NCBI GenBank assembly: GCA_015680685.1
Contig: MNCI01006676.1
Coordinates: forward strand, 16,064-80,063
DNA: 64,000 nt
Reading direction: 5' to 3'
DNA from: Gnetum montanum
Lineage: Eukaryota > Streptophyta > Gnetopsida > Gnetales > Gnetaceae
In this document: piece by piece, positions 12,401 to 27,400 of the stretch
Numbering within the stretch: the stretch's first letter is position 1
Layout: each line of letters opens with the position of its first letter
The notes under the pieces: model-generated
The model's input: only the letters and a program-made list of their open reading frames with translations
What the model was told of the DNA's origin: nothing
Databases searched by the model: none
Made by a program: the position numbers and the translations under genes

Positions 12401-15400
12401 TAGGTTTTTGATAGTGGGGGCAACATGCTAAATGAGGTGACCCTATTGTGAAAAAGCTGATTTTTTTTCTGATTTTGAAATTGTGATATCTCCGCAATAC
12501 AGAAGACTTTCTTAGCTTGCAAAATAGAAATTGGTGATTTGCGAGATGAATATCTTTGTGATATGAGAGAGTTATCAAGTGATTAAGTACTTGATATGAA
12601 GCTTTTTGAATAATGTACCTCTTTGAAAAGTTTGGATTTGATTTGAGCTGTTTTAGTGGTTGAGATTTGTTTCATGAGTGGTCCCAAATGTGACTTTATA
12701 CTTTCTAGAAATTGCAAGGAAGGTTGATGATACTTGATATCTTGTGTAATTAAAAGGATTATCACCCAAAGTCCTAATGTTCATACTACAAAGCAAGGTC
12801 CCCAAAGGGTTAGTGGATGATTGAAAGCCTAACCTTTTCGAGTGGTTGTGCTTAGGCTCGAACCTAGGACTTTGACTTGAGAAACGAGCATCGTACCATC
12901 ACTCCAAATGACGATCCCTGATATCCTTGATATCTTTAGTAATTCATTTAATTTGCATGTGCACTGGAAGTTGCACCTAATTCAATATGAAATACAATTA
13001 TCAATAAACAACGAATTTTAAATGGATTGATGATTTGTGAACAATTGGAATGAATTGATTAATTGATGAATGTTGGTGAATATCATAAATTTGATGAATT
13101 GATGAATATAGTGAATGAGTTGATGATGACTTATTGATAGAATAGTGGTAAATGATGATGAAAGAAGTGTTGAAATTGATCAAATAATAAAGAGAAATTT
13201 TGTAATCAAATCATTCTTCTTACTTCATAGTCAAATACAACATAATGTGCATATGTCTTTATAGGCATTTGGCAGGGCTATTATAACTATGGTTGAAACA
13301 AGTCTTTTTACATGAAAATAGGGTTGAAATTTGAAGAGACATAAGAGTTTTGGGCTATTGTGCAATTACATCCACCCATCAATCTTTTAATAAGATGGAA
13401 AATAAATGGATTTTCTTATTTTGGTTTGTATGACATAAAAAATCAAATAGATATTGCATGACTTTTGTCCCTATGTTATAAAAATTCTAACTTGTCTTCT
13501 TTTGAGCTTTGTTTAGGACCCTTAATAACTACCCTCTAAAATTTGATACAATTTTTTTCCAATCCTCTTAAAATGTGGAGCTATACTTACACTAACAACT
13601 AATAAGGATGTAACTCATATAATGATGGGTTGATTATTGGGCCTACTTACTTTCTTCCCTCATTAGACTTACCAAGTTGTTGATGAGATGAGACCTTGCC
13701 ACTTCTCATAATTTTAAGGATCGATGTATCAATTGTATATCATCTATCTTTAGTAGTACTATGATACCTTAAAGACTACCATTGAAAAGGGTCATGATGA
13801 ACACTTGTGGTCAGTAAGGAAGCTAGAAAACACCAAATGTTTGTGTGACTCACTTATTTTAAGTTTTGTTTTACAAGCAACACCAACAAATGTGGTTGGA
13901 TATACTCCTAATCTTCCACTATGTTTTCACCAAACAAGATCATTTAATCTTTAATAGGCTTCAAACAATGGCTAGGAATAAAAATGTATAGGTTTCAACA
14001 ACTTTGCCCATGCAATGTGGCATTGCATTCCCACATTGAGGGCTATCCCACTCGAAGAATCCAATCACTATTTGGCTGTGAGTTGTGTTATCTTTGAGTT
14101 CTAAATTACACAAATAAGGCTTGGCTGAACCATCATTTTTAGACTACACCTCGATATACCCCTAAGATAGGTGACATGGGATTGTATGTGAGGTGGGTAC
14201 ACACTTATAAATGGCCCCTACATCATTAAAAACCTTTGGGTCTTGTGCAACTCAACCTCCTTGGGTCCAATGGCTTAGGATATTAAGCTAAAGTATGCAT
14301 ATGTATAGGTAGGGTTGGATAGTGTTGTTCATCTCCACGTCATTAAAAACCTTTGGGTCTTGTGCAACTCAGCCTCCTTGGGTCCAATGGCTTAGGATAT
14401 TAAGCTAAAGTAAGCATATGTATAGGTAGGGTTGGATAGTGTTGTTCATCTCCACATCTAAGGGTAGAGTGTATGCAAAATAAATAAACAATGCAACCCA
14501 TCCATTCAAGGTATGGAGATGAATATATTATTATTAAAATAATTAGTTAATGATCCCTACAAGTACTACATGCTTCACATAGTGCACATCAATTGAATGC
14601 AACATCCACCTAATTACTAGTTGTGACATTAGGTAAATTTCTTAACCTAGGGTCCAAAGTGCTTCTAATAATAATTCACGTAGGTTAATTCTATGGAAAG
14701 AAAATAAATGTACATGATCATACATATTTTCTTTCTTTTCTTTGCACAAATAAAAGAATATAATTGCTGATAAACAAATGGGGTTAGCATACTGAAACAA
14801 GAATAAATAAATAATATTTTACTTTGCACAAAAGAAAAGTCTATGACAAAATGTACAAAACATTCATTATGCAATAACAGACTTACTCCAAAGAGACTTC
14901 CAGACTTCCAAGATCTCACTATCCTCATCACACACTTGAAAGAAGGTAACTATGCCATATAAGAACTAGCTCACATCATATAAGAACTAGCTCACATCAT
15001 ACAATAAAGAGAGTTACAACACTAGTGTTTGCTTCTCAAGGGAACATCAACCAATGTTTTTCTCCAACTTCAGGCATCATAAATTTGGCAAACAAAGTCA
15101 GAAAGTAGGGCTTGAATTTTTGGCAATCAAATCTGAGTTTAGGGGAGAAGGGGGCTTGAAATAAATCTGAAATTATAATTGTCAATATAGTTCATAAATT
15201 GTTGGGATTTAACAAGGCATTTCAAGTTTTGCAATTTCTTTAGGTGTGCTAGTTGAAACATGCATACATACCCTCAAAGACCTTACAGATTTCAAGAGAA
15301 CTTTATAACTAGAAAGTGATACCAAGCTCCTTTTTTTTAGATAAAATTTGGGTTATATTACGTCAAAGTTCAATATATAGAATGTACAAAGCCAAACCCC

Positions 15401-18400
15401 CAAAATTAGGGGAGATGAATCTCCCCTTCTCCCCAAATAGAAAGGACTCCCCCATCCCCAGCAAGCCAAACAAAGTTCCTTGTGGAGGAAGCTAGAAGGT
15501 AGAAGTCGCCAAGACCACCCCCAAACAAAACCCCCAAAAACCCCCATGGCCATCAAACTTGTAGCCCAAACCAATCCATTCTACCTTGCCAACAAAGTTC
15601 CACCCCTCCCCCTAGCCCAGCAACACCTAAATTCGATATGGTAGCCTAGTATATGGACAAATAGCATGCTCCTACATGTGAATGGTGTCCAAAACATCTC
15701 TATGTGGTTTAGCATCAACGAAAGTTGCCACCTCTTGAAAGTTCTTGAAGGCTTCTGCTGCCTCACTCCACTTCTTGTCAGGGTGGAACTCTTTGCCCTA
15801 TTTGCGGATATGGTGTTGCAAGGCCAACCATAGTGCATTCCTACCAATGTCTAAAATGAAATAAGGACATTTGCCTTGCCTAAACAAGGACCTTGCCTTG
15901 TCAGCGTGGTTCCTATCTAGTTGACATAATAGCTGGGTCGCCTCCTACTCTTCTTGGGCATGACACTTTGTTGCCTCCCTCTCCTTTGCCTTTTGCTGCT
16001 GGCCCTCCTCCTTCAGTTCTTGCCACATCTTACCTTGGAGTTCCGCCTCCTACTCATGCTGCAATGTCACTTCAGCTAGGTCCTGATGAATTCTTTCCTC
16101 TTTGACGACCGCTCGAATGGACTTAGCTTGTTGTAGAGTCTAGAGTTCCCACTCCCACTAGAACTCTTCCTTTCTTTGTTGTCACTCTCCTCCCAACCTG
16201 TCCTTTCCACAGCCTACCTTGTGCCATCGCCTCGGCAAATAAGCCCCCTAGAGGCAGAAACCACCCCCACATGCCAGATCCTTCGCCTCCTCCCTTAGCA
16301 TAATGGCCAACAAACCCTTGCCTTGCACTGGAATATCAAGTGCCACATCCCCCGTGGCATCCCCCTTCTCCTCCTCGTGTACATCTCACCCCTCATCCCT
16401 TGAAACCCTCTCTAGGGGTTGGCTCCCCCCTCCACTTGCAAAGATGCCTCCAATTCGGATGAAATGTCCACAATGGCCAGTGGAGCACATCGTGACCATT
16501 GGCTGTAAACAACACGAAAAGAAGGCTTTCCCCATTGCAAGTGAGTACCACCCCACCACTCTTCATAGAGCTAAAATGAGAACAGAATGACACCCCCACC
16601 ACTGCCTCCGCAACATGGCTAGAAAGAATCGAGGTAGGTTGGCCAGGCACCCCTGATGTAGACATCGCATCAAAGTGAAGTGCACCCCCAAAAATTTCCA
16701 TGCATTCCTTGAGTGGACAAAGAATCTGTCCACCAAGACTGCCACATCTTGCCAAAGTGGCTCTAGAGTTGACTTTGGCACTTGGTCACTCCTTGTCTTA
16801 GGGATGGCCTCAGAGAAGAACTCCTGTGCATCCTAGAATCCTTTTTCACATATAGGAACCTCCTCCCCCATAGTCGACACCTAGACGGACCATGCGATAG
16901 CAACCTCCATGAGCTCAATGTGAGCACCCTAAAACACTGTCCAATCCCCCACCCAGTTGGTGAAGAACGGACTATCCTCCAACTCAAGGTCCCCTCTCAA
17001 CTTAGGTAGCACCTTGGCCCACTCGGCTTGTGTCACGAGTCGCCACAACACCAGATTCTCCAAATATTCATCACATGGTGACTTGATGGTTGGTGTAACC
17101 CCCATCGCAAACAAAGCCTCCTTCCATAGGCGAACTCCCTCTGCAGCAATTTGCATAGGCAATGATAACATCACCCCCCAAAACACTTGATAGTTATGTG
17201 CATGCCATAGCTTCCAAAGAATGGCTGTAGCTTGTGACTCCCTGTTCAGCGTTGTCCCTTCTAGCAAGTTGGCCGCTCTCCAAACTTGTTGCAAAAACAT
17301 GCAATCTTGAGCACAGTGCATAGTTGTTGTGACCCCTGCCATGCAAAGGGGACACATGTTGTCAATTTACAAACCTCGTTGTCGCAACTCACATCGTATG
17401 GGAATTACATCATGAAATAGCAACCAAATAAAAGTTTTGAGTTTTTTAGGCAAGTGCCCCTTTCACATGTGACGCCACCCCCAAATCAAGGTATATTTAT
17501 CACAAATTAGCTGTTTAGGTGAGGCATTTAACGACCCTACTGTCATCACCATCTGCATGTGTCTGCATATCGCCTGCTAGATCTTTGAAACATTTCCTCT
17601 CGCTTCCCAAGGCCAGTATTTCCATCATATGAGAAGAACCCACTATGCAGGATTTGAATCCTGCAATAGTAGCTTATTCAAAAGGGTTTGATGTCCCATG
17701 GCTAGAACATCTTGGAAGCGCATAATGCCTAGACCCATAGCGTTTTTAGGATGCGCCATTGTGTCCCAAGCCACCAAATGCATGCGAGTACCTCCCTTAC
17801 CCCTCGACCACGTAAAGTCCTAAATTAGCTAATCCACCTATTCAATAACCTCTGTAGGAGGAAAAGTTGCACTAGCCGTGAAGTGCACTATGGTCGACAA
17901 CACTGCCTTTGCCCACAACACCCTACCTACCTAGGACAAGAACTTGTTCGTCTAGTGATCCATTTGTTCCTGTATACTTCTAATCAAGCCCCCCCAAACT
18001 TTGTAGTGATGCTAATCAACTAGTGGCAGTCCCAAGTATTTATCCTCAGTTGAGTTGGGCAACACCCTGAGCGTTTGAAGGATCCTTCCCCGAAACCCCA
18101 TCTCAGTATTTAGCAAGTGAACAACCGACTTGCCCTGATTGATTTGGAGCTTGATCTCCTCCCCCATTTGGTGGAGGGATTTGTTAATCACATGCACCCT
18201 TGGCATGGCAGCCCACGAAAACAGAATGGTGTCATCTGCATAATGTTCAACCATGCATTGCACACCATTCATGTTCCCCTCAGCTTCACAATAAGCCCAC
18301 ATAGTATCCATCACTAGGATGAATAGGAAGGATGAAAGGGGGTCCTCTTGTCGTAGTCCCCTTTCGGTGGTCTTGAAACCCCACAATCTACCCTCCAAGT

Positions 18401-21400
18401 CTAGGGAAAAATTCATTGACCTTTGAATGTTAATGCATAGATCAATGAAATGTGAGTGAAAGCCTTTACGAAACATAACCTCCCGAAGGGCATCCCAAGC
18501 AATCGTGTTGTAGGCTTTGGTAATGTCAAGATGCAGGCACATCCCTGGAAATTTATTCACTTGATTGAGTGAAGGACTTTCTACACTAGACTAATTTGGT
18601 CCTGGATGTGCCTTCCCTTGACAAAACCTGCTTGTGGCACCCCCATTAGCCGAGGCATCAACAACCCTAGGTGACCCACTAGCAATTTCGAAAACACAAC
18701 TGTAGAAGCGTATTGCAAACACGAATGGGTCTAAAATTTGTTGGACAAGATGGGGGAGCCATTTTGGGGATAAGAACTACTTGAGCATAATTAATTTTCC
18801 ATCTAACCTCATCCCACCACAACATACCATTGAACACATCTAGTAAATTGTCATCAAGAACATCAATGAATGTCTGGAAGAACTCCATTGACCACCCATT
18901 TGGCCTTGGGGCTTGGCCCCTCTTCATTGAAGCTAGCAATGTCCCCAATTCCTCTCTCGTGAACGAAGCCAACAAAAAACCATTGCTGGCCTCATTCAAA
19001 ATTTTTTCAATGTGGATGGTAATCGGTGAGACTTGTTGGTATTGCCATATGTTCGACCAAAAGGCCATCAACGCCTTCACCACCTCCTCCCATCCTTCCA
19101 CCTAAGTACCATTCACTGTAATGTAATTAATGTGCTTGGATTGCTGTGCCGATCTCCCTGCGACAAAGAAGAAATGAGAATTATGGTCCCCCTCCCTTAG
19201 CCAAGCCCTCTTGCTCTATTGTTGCTAGTAGGTCTCCTCCTTGGTGTCTAGACCATGAAGCTTTGCGAGCACCTTCGGCTCACCATCCCCTTGGTCCACC
19301 CCTTGCTTGTGCTTTGCCTAGACTGTCACCAAATGCTTTAGCAACTCCCCATGACACGACCAAAAAGAATATTTATCACTCATTTGCATCTGTTTAATGT
19401 TGTGTTTTAGCATGGTTAACCCTTGCTTCAAGAAATCCCGAGGGTCTAAGTCCCCAAAATAATCTTTTCAGATATCCTCCACTATTCGCCACAACCATGA
19501 TTTGGGCACCCAATATCATTTGAAATGAAAAACTAAGGGTCCCCCTTTTTCCTGAGGCCCTACCATGCATAACAATGGTTTGTGATTTGATGGCACTTGC
19601 TTTAGCTCCCAAAAAATCATGCCCCTTTGCAGAAGCGGAGCTAACCCCACCCACACTCAATCAATCTTGGTCATCACCTAGGCTGCCCATGTGCGTCCAT
19701 TGCACCACATAAACTGGCATCCCTTGACCTCCATATCCACCAGTTGATGCATGTCAAGGAAGTGAAGAAAAGATTGTGCCCCAGGCCAATCTTGCAAGCC
19801 CCCATCTAACTGCTCCCAAGCAAACAATCGTTGGTTGAAGTCCTCAACCAAAATCCATTGTTGTTTGTCAGGAACCAGAGAAGCAATCCTGTGTAGCTCG
19901 TAGAGCCTTGCTTCCCACTATTGAGGCCTATAGAAATTCATGATAATAATCCCCATCAATAGCCAGAAGGTAATACTCCAATCTGAAACATCCACAGTGT
20001 CGAACAGCCATTGAGATATTACTGCCAGATCCACCCCCCCCCCCNNNNNNNNNNNNNNNNNNNNNNNNNNNNNNNNNNNNNNNNNNNNNNNNNNNNNNNN
20101 NNNNNNNNNNNNNNNNNNNNNNNNNNNNNNNNNNNNNNNNNNNNNNNNNNNNNNNNNNNNNNNNNNNNNNNNNNNNNNNNNNNNNNNNNNNNNNNNNNNN
20201 NNNNCCAGTTGTGCCATTGCCCTTCATTCGGCTGCATCTGTCTCCTCTAAACACATGACATAACAATGTTCCCTACGAACCATATTGTGAAGGGTATTGC
20301 ATTTGAAGGGGGTACCTAGCCCCTTGCAATTCCATGAGAGGACTCTCATGGTCTACCGGAATTGTGCTTCTTGTAAACCTCCTGGATGGTTCAGTGAACC
20401 CCCTAGGTCAACCTCCTTTTGTGACTTATTTACTTTGAAAACCAGGCCCGATGGTCTGCCAACTTTGGCGGGTTTGGGGAAAACCACAAAACCCCCCTCC
20501 AATTTTTGGCTACCATGTGCAACTTTTGACATGCAAGGCATAAGACTGCCCCTGAGCATGTTCACCCAACTCTCTAGGGGAGGAAGACTACCACCACCTA
20601 GAACCCCCAAAGAGCCCCGAGGCTAAGAGGGTCTAGCCAAAGCAGGCGGCCTAGTAGCATTCCCCCTTGGTCCCCCCTGCATCCCCACCACCACCAATGG
20701 GAAGAACCCTGCTTGGCAAGGCCAGCCTCTTGCCCCTTGTAGCAACTGCGCACTCCCCTGGTCCCTCCATCCTTGGAGTTTTGTCTATAACCTAGGCATC
20801 CTACACCCTTGGTGGAGCTCCAATTGGCCCCCTCTCATCATCCAGCTCCCCCACTTGTCATAGGCGGCCTTTGAGTGCCCTTAGGACCTTGATTTTGAGG
20901 TGGGTCCCCTTGCCTAGTCACCCAAGTCCATCCGTCATCCGACTTTGGCCCCCTTGGGGTTGGAAGCAATGCGGCAAGCCACGGTCACATGTCCCCCTTT
21001 GCCACAATTTCTATAGGGCCCTTATGTCGACGTGCTTGGAATCTCCTCAGTTACCACATTTTTGTATTCCACTTGGATTCTCTCCTTGCTCGAGGGGAGT
21101 TCCAAGGTCACCTCCTTAACTAGGTCTTTCAATGCAAGAGACCTTCACACATAGAATCAAGCATAACCTAGTCTTTCCATGGTTGTCATGGGTTGGTCAA
21201 AAGAAATAAATTCTCTGAATAGCCCCATGAGTGTCCTCAGGAACTGCGGAGCCCCACCACCACCAAAACAACAGGGGGGGTGCACCCCCACCCCCACCAA
21301 AACAGCAGGGGAGGCGCACCCCCACCACCACTAGAAACAGGAGGGGGAGCCGTCCTGGAGGCAGGCAGGTGTAGGCTTCGTTGGGCGCAGCGTCCCTAGG

Positions 21401-24400
21401 CGAAGTCTGTAGTCGTCGGCGTCCAGGGAGTCTCCTGGCTGGGGGAGGCCAAAGGGGTAGGGGGGTAGTCGAGGTGCTCCCCCCATGGGGGGGGGGGAGC
21501 AGAAGACGACGGGCTAGGCGCCCCCTAGCCCCCCTCCACAGAGCCAAAATTAGCCCCGAGTGTCGACCTTGCTGTTTAAGGAGAAGAACCTCCAGAAAAA
21601 ACCTCAGGAGGTTAATTTGGAGGCCTAGCTTCAGGCAGCGCAGAAAGGCAAAATGTAACCCCTGAAGCTTGGACACATTGCCTGGACGAAGAAACAATCG
21701 ACCAAGTCGACGGCCTGGGCCCAGAGGCGTGGGAGAGAAGATCTAGGGACCTGGTGGCTTTGCGTTCTTGGCACGGGTCCCTCGAAAAAGGTCGCAGCAG
21801 CCTATAGACCACGGATAGTGGGCAGGACGATTTCTCCTGCAACTGGGGCCCCCAAACAGCTGGCAATGGTAGATTCTGTGACGCAAGTCTCACGTCCTTG
21901 AAAGTTGGTTCTATCACCATTCCAGTTGGCAAAAAATTCGTCGTCTGCAAGGTCCCGATCGCCACCCATAAGAAAGCGCTGAAGCCCTTTCGTGGGCCAC
22001 AGACCCCCAACCCACACCCCCAAAAATCGAACCTTGCCACATGGCAAGGCCGAAACCCACCCAAGCTCTACCAACCCAACCCTCCACAACAACCCTCCCC
22101 ACAAAAACCCCCAACAGACAGCCATGGTGCCCATCTCAGCCTTCTCTGCCTGTGCTATGCTAGGTACCGTGGATCTTGCAATTCTTGACGTCTTGGCCAC
22201 GGACACCCCTAAAGTTGCCTCCCTTCCAACCTAGAAATGACCTTGCTCATTTTGTTCAATCATTTTGGCCACACCCGGCTACGCCTCACTTCGCTGTGGA
22301 ACCCTGCAGCTTGCACATCTTAGTCTGTGCAACTCGACCATTTAAGCAAATTCAGCTGTGTGCTGCTCCAGTAGGTCTTCCATAAGCTACAGATCCTTGA
22401 GCCTTTTTGTGTCCACCTATGCTTGAATTGACGTTGGCATTGCCTCCTAGCATGATTACCAGATTGCCCTTTCCTCAGATCTCACTTGCTCTGCCACCAA
22501 ACAACAAGCTGCCTTGAGGTCCTCTTGCATTGGATTAGCTTGTGTAGGCTACCTACCTTGCTCGTTGTCATGCCCCTCCACCCCAATATTGGCACCAGAT
22601 GTCTATCACTCCTCGCAAATCCCTTTAGACTGCTTAGGCCCCCATGCCCCCTACTCCGGGACCTGAGGTCTCTTGTGGCAAATGAGCATCGACGTAGGCC
22701 TCACTTGCTTCAGAATATCCACCCTCCCAGCTCTCCAAAGCACTAGGATGACCCCGGAGTGACGCCCGAGCCTATTTTGCCTTAGAGAGCACAACAGTAA
22801 GCGCAAAATGTTTATTGGAATATTGTGCTGGGTACACCTAAGGAAAGCAAAGTGAACCCCCACTAGATGATGTGGGAACCCAGACTGGATAGAAAAATGG
22901 TCCATGAGATCTGCAGCCACTTGCCAAACCCTTGGTAGCTTATTTTTCCGAATGTGTCCACTACTGGTCCGCGGCACCGCACCTTGAAAAAATTCAGCCA
23001 CACATGTTTGAGAGTGCACCATGGGGGGGGGGGGGGGGGGGGGGTGTGTGAATAACCTCCCTTGCTGCTTGGACCCCCAAAACCTCCTACAATGCTCTCT
23101 TCGTCAGTGCATTCCTTCCGCTTCAGAACCTTGTTTCCTCTCCCTCCTAGTTTGTGAAGAAACTTTTCATTGACAACCCAAGCTCCCCTTCCATGCATTG
23201 CAACGTGTCCTCCCAACCCATCTGAGCTATCAGGCCACAGTTGAGCATCTCCCGTGAATTCTATGACCGTAGGTTCGTGAATTGGCCCCCACGCCATAGC
23301 TTGCATAGCTTCTGTCCACAAAAAGACCTTGGCCCTGATGATCTTAGACAACATTGGCACTTGTTGCCCTATGAAGATAGAATTGTTTCTACTTTTCTAA
23401 GCAGACCATAATATAACTAGCACCTAGGAGTACCTGTCAGGTGGGATTGGAGGAAGGAGCTAGGCTGTCCTCCAAACCTCTCCCATAAATGTGCAATGGT
23501 GAAGTAGATGATTAAATGTCTCCACCTCAGCTTGATAGAGAAGGCAAGTGTCATCCACCACTATTTCTTGTGCCCTCAGTGCCGCCCACACTAGTAAGGC
23601 CTTGTACTGGACAAGCCAACCAAAAGCTTTAACCTTCTTTGGCAGTCTACCTTTCCATAACTCTTTCCACCCAGCCATTGGCAGGTACAAATCCTTGATC
23701 ACCTTGGCCGGTGGTTTGCCTAATAGCCCTTTGGCCTCCATTATTCCAACATGGCAGCATAGGTTCTTCCACAGGTATGAGCATCCGTCGCCCGCCTCCT
23801 AGCGAGCATACTTCTGATCAAGAATCCTCATCCACATGGCCTGTTGCTTGGGCTGCATCAACATTCTATTAAGCAGGCACTACGTGCCAAGCGTGACCTC
23901 ATCTAGAAAGGAGAGCATCCCAACTTTGCCCACCTCTTGTGGCCTAACAGTAAGCCATCAACAAACCAAGTGTAGGTTCCTCCCCCCATTGCCCTCAGAC
24001 CAAATGAACTGCCTAATGATTTGGTCAACTTTTTGGATGACCTCGACTGGTGGGACAGCCATAGATGCAGTGTACCGGGTAGTAGCCATTAGCATTGTGG
24101 AGGCCAACACCATCTTACCCCTGGTTACTCCAGTGTGATATTTTTGACTACACCTTCTCCAACAGACCAATCTTGGTTCCCTTCCGATGCCACTCAAAGA
24201 TTGGCATGCCCAAGTACAAATCTTGTTGCCTGCCATGCAAGATGCCCAACACCTGCATAATTTTCGTGCTTACTTGCCTTGTGGTATTAACGAAATGAAT
24301 GGCTGATTTCCCCTTATTAACCACCAACCCCAGTTCCCCCTCCATCCTATACAGGGCCCTCATTAAAGCCTTTTCATGTGATACCACAATCCTGAAAAAT

Positions 24401-27400
24401 AGAATCGTGTCATTTGCAAAATGTGTGGCCAGGCAATGCTCCCCCACGATGGTTAGCCCCTACATCCCCTCAGCAAGACAATAAGCCTGCAGCAGGTCCA
24501 TAACCAGGAGAAAAAGTAGGGGAGAGAGTGGGTCCCCTTGGCGTAACCCCTTGCTTCTGGCATTGAAGCCCCACATCTGACCATCAATATCCAACGAATA
24601 ATGGCCCAAACTTTGCATCTAGAGACAGAGGTTGACAAAAGTAGGGTTGAAGCCTTTTAACAACATGATTTGCTGTAGGGCCGCCCAGCTTACCGTGTCA
24701 TAGGCCTTGGCAATGTCTAATTTGATGCACATGCTTGGAAACTACGACCTTTGCAATGAGTGCATAATCTCTTGGAGTAGTAAAACTTGGCTTTCTAGGA
24801 AGTGGTTCCTAATGAACCCAGCCTGATGCATGCCCACAACCTTTGTCATTAAAGGGGCCAAGCGCAACATTGGCAGCTTCGAAAATAGATGGAGCAATGT
24901 ATTGCAGACCCCTATGGGCCTGAAATGAGCAGGTTGGGACAGATTTGGCACTTTTGGCAAGAACACAATCTGGGAACAATTAATTTCCTTTCTCACTTGC
25001 TGCCAACGAAGCATTGTATTAAGGGTGTCCAACAAGTTCTCCCCTATTATGTCCTCAATTTCTTTGAAAAATTCAACCGGCCAACCATCAAGCCTCGGTG
25101 CCTTGTTAATTTGCATTGATTGTAGCCCCGTGTGCAATTTGGCCTAAGAGAAAGGTTGAAGAAGCTTCTGGTTGTCAGCCCTTGACACCATTTGTTGCAC
25201 CGGCATTGAAATCAGTGCCGTTTCCCACTTGCGCCAAATGTTGCCCTAATAATCCTGAAGACCATCTGCAATTTCTTGCTCACTTGTTGCGGTGCCCACC
25301 ACTCGCATATGTATCTTGCACTTTAGATTCCCCTTGCTTTTGGTTGTGGCATAAAAGAAACGTGTGTTCCTATCCTCGTCCTTGAGCCAAGACACCTAGG
25401 CCCTTTGCCTCCAATATTCTTCCTCCTCCTTGTCTAGCGCCTGTAGTTCATAGAGTAGGTCTTGCTCCTCATCAGCCAGATCAGCCCTTGCCTCTTGCTT
25501 TGCTGCACCTCTCTTAGGTCTGCTTGTAGCTGTTGTTTGTATGTCCTAAAACCATATTTCTCCTTCGATGTTCGGGTCTTACTCTGATTCTTCAAGGCCT
25601 TTAGCCCATGTGTCAGAAATTCTCTTAGGTCTCGAGCTTTGGGGTAGTTTTGCCAAATGCCCTACACCAATGGTCAGAGCCAAGGTTTACTCAGCCATGT
25701 TTGTTCAAACTGGAAAGGTCGAGGCCTCGAGTTGGGGCCCCCATTGAGCCAACATACAATTGACCTATGATCTGAGGCTTGTCTCTCCTGCCTAGTCACC
25801 AGAATGTCCAACTCCAACAACAACCTCATACTCACCCATACTTTGTTAATCCTAGATTGAACCCAATCATGCCCCTGTCTTCTATTACTTCAGGTGAATC
25901 TGCGACCCTCATCTCCAAATCTACCACGCCGTGCCTCAGCAAGAACTTCGCACACTCCACACTACTAGGCAGATCTGCAGCATCCATACCTATTTTCTCC
26001 CAAGGATATAGTCGCTGATTGAAGTCCCCCACTAGTAACCATCTGTCCATGTCAAGAGCCACCTGCACAACGCTTTTTAGTTCCTGTATTCTCACCTCCT
26101 AGCCCTATGCCCCATAGACATTGGTTAACTAGACCTGTTGTACGGGGAGGTACACCGTCTAATTCCATTGCAAATTGTCCACCCAGTTGGAGGGGAGTTT
26201 GGACAAGACAACAAGATCCCCAGCGCATCCCCTACAAGGGACATTCATCAGAGTCCAACCCTCCCATCGTAGCAAACTCTCTTTGGCCACCTGTAGTTTT
26301 GTTTCTTGCAGGTAGACAATATCACATCTTTCACTCCAAACAATCATTTTTAGGGTAGTCTATTTGTAAGGGGTACCTTATCCCTTGCAATTCTAATACA
26401 AGATTTTCATGGAGACACATATGCACATCTGTTATAGACCTCCATCAGGGTCCTCTACACCTTGAAGTCCACCTCCAATTGCGTTATAGCCTCTTCCTCA
26501 CTGCTAAGGCATCTGGTCGGCCCACCTTATTGTTTTTGCAGTATTCCATGTCATCCTTAGGTTGTGTTTGGGGCATAGCCAAATTTGCAAGTTGTGGCCT
26601 GGATGACCCTTGATCAAGCATGATCCACTCCCCCAGTGGTGGTAATTCCAAGGGCTGCCTGGAGGGTGTATGTTTCAAAGACCCCTCAATGCTGGTGACC
26701 GGGTTGCCTCCATAGACACCTGCACACCCAACTTCGCAAACCCCCCACCAATTTCCAAAGCACAGTGTGCTACTAGATCCATCGTCCCCACCAAGGGCCC
26801 TAGATGAGCCGTTGTTGGGCCCTACATCGTCCGCCCCTCCTGGGCATCTTGGGCTGGCCCCAGGGCACCCCTTGTTATGGCTCCTGTCTATGCCTGTCAG
26901 CCTTGATCAACCGATTTCATGACCTCCCCTTTTTTCCCCACCATGGTCTAGCCCCTATGGGATTCCTTACTGAGCAGCCGACAGTCCTTCGTACGATGCC
27001 CCTTTCCACAATTTGAGCATGCCCTAGCACTCTTTAGAGCCTTTGGAGGTAGCATATTTTCAAAGTGAACCCAGATCCGCTTCTCCTTGTCATCCATGTC
27101 CAGAACCACTTTGTTGACTCAGTCTTTGGACCCCAGCGAAAGTAATATGCAAAAGTGTGTGTAACCCATTTGATCCATTGACGTCATGAAAGCATTGAAC
27201 TTGATGAATTTCCCGAATAATCCGGCCAACGACTTTAGAAAACCTATTGACCAGAACTCAAGGGGCTGGTCCAGAACCTTGATCCAAACCAGTGCCTGGT
27301 CAAAAAGATTGACATCTTGGTGGGCACTCGGCCTCCATGGCTTCAATGCCAAACCTTGTGCCCCATAAAACCATGGCCCTCCCAGCAGCACCTGTTCTTT

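Larger units (their letters stand above)
15331..21240 (-). mobile_element. LINE family X, copy A (5'-truncated)
   Basis: A GC-rich minus-strand L1-like LINE. High to low coordinates: end of ORF1 with a damaged zinc knuckle (about 21240-20978), endonuclease (20350 to about 19550, crossing the N gap), reverse transcriptase (19101-18012), zinc-binding domain (about 17480-17270), C-terminal extension (about 17140-16560), coiled-coil-like E/K/Q-rich tail (16560-15700) and a poly(A), seen as T8 at 15331-15338. ORF1 starts mid-domain, so the copy is truncated or overrun at about 21240. Multiple stops and frameshifts. Its GC-rich bases contrast sharply with the AT-rich intron. Confidence 0.8.

Noticed and set aside
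21381-22234. Several overlapping plus-strand Pro/Arg-rich ORFs
   Set aside because: Shadows of GC-rich minus-strand LINE sequence, where stops are scarce in all frames.
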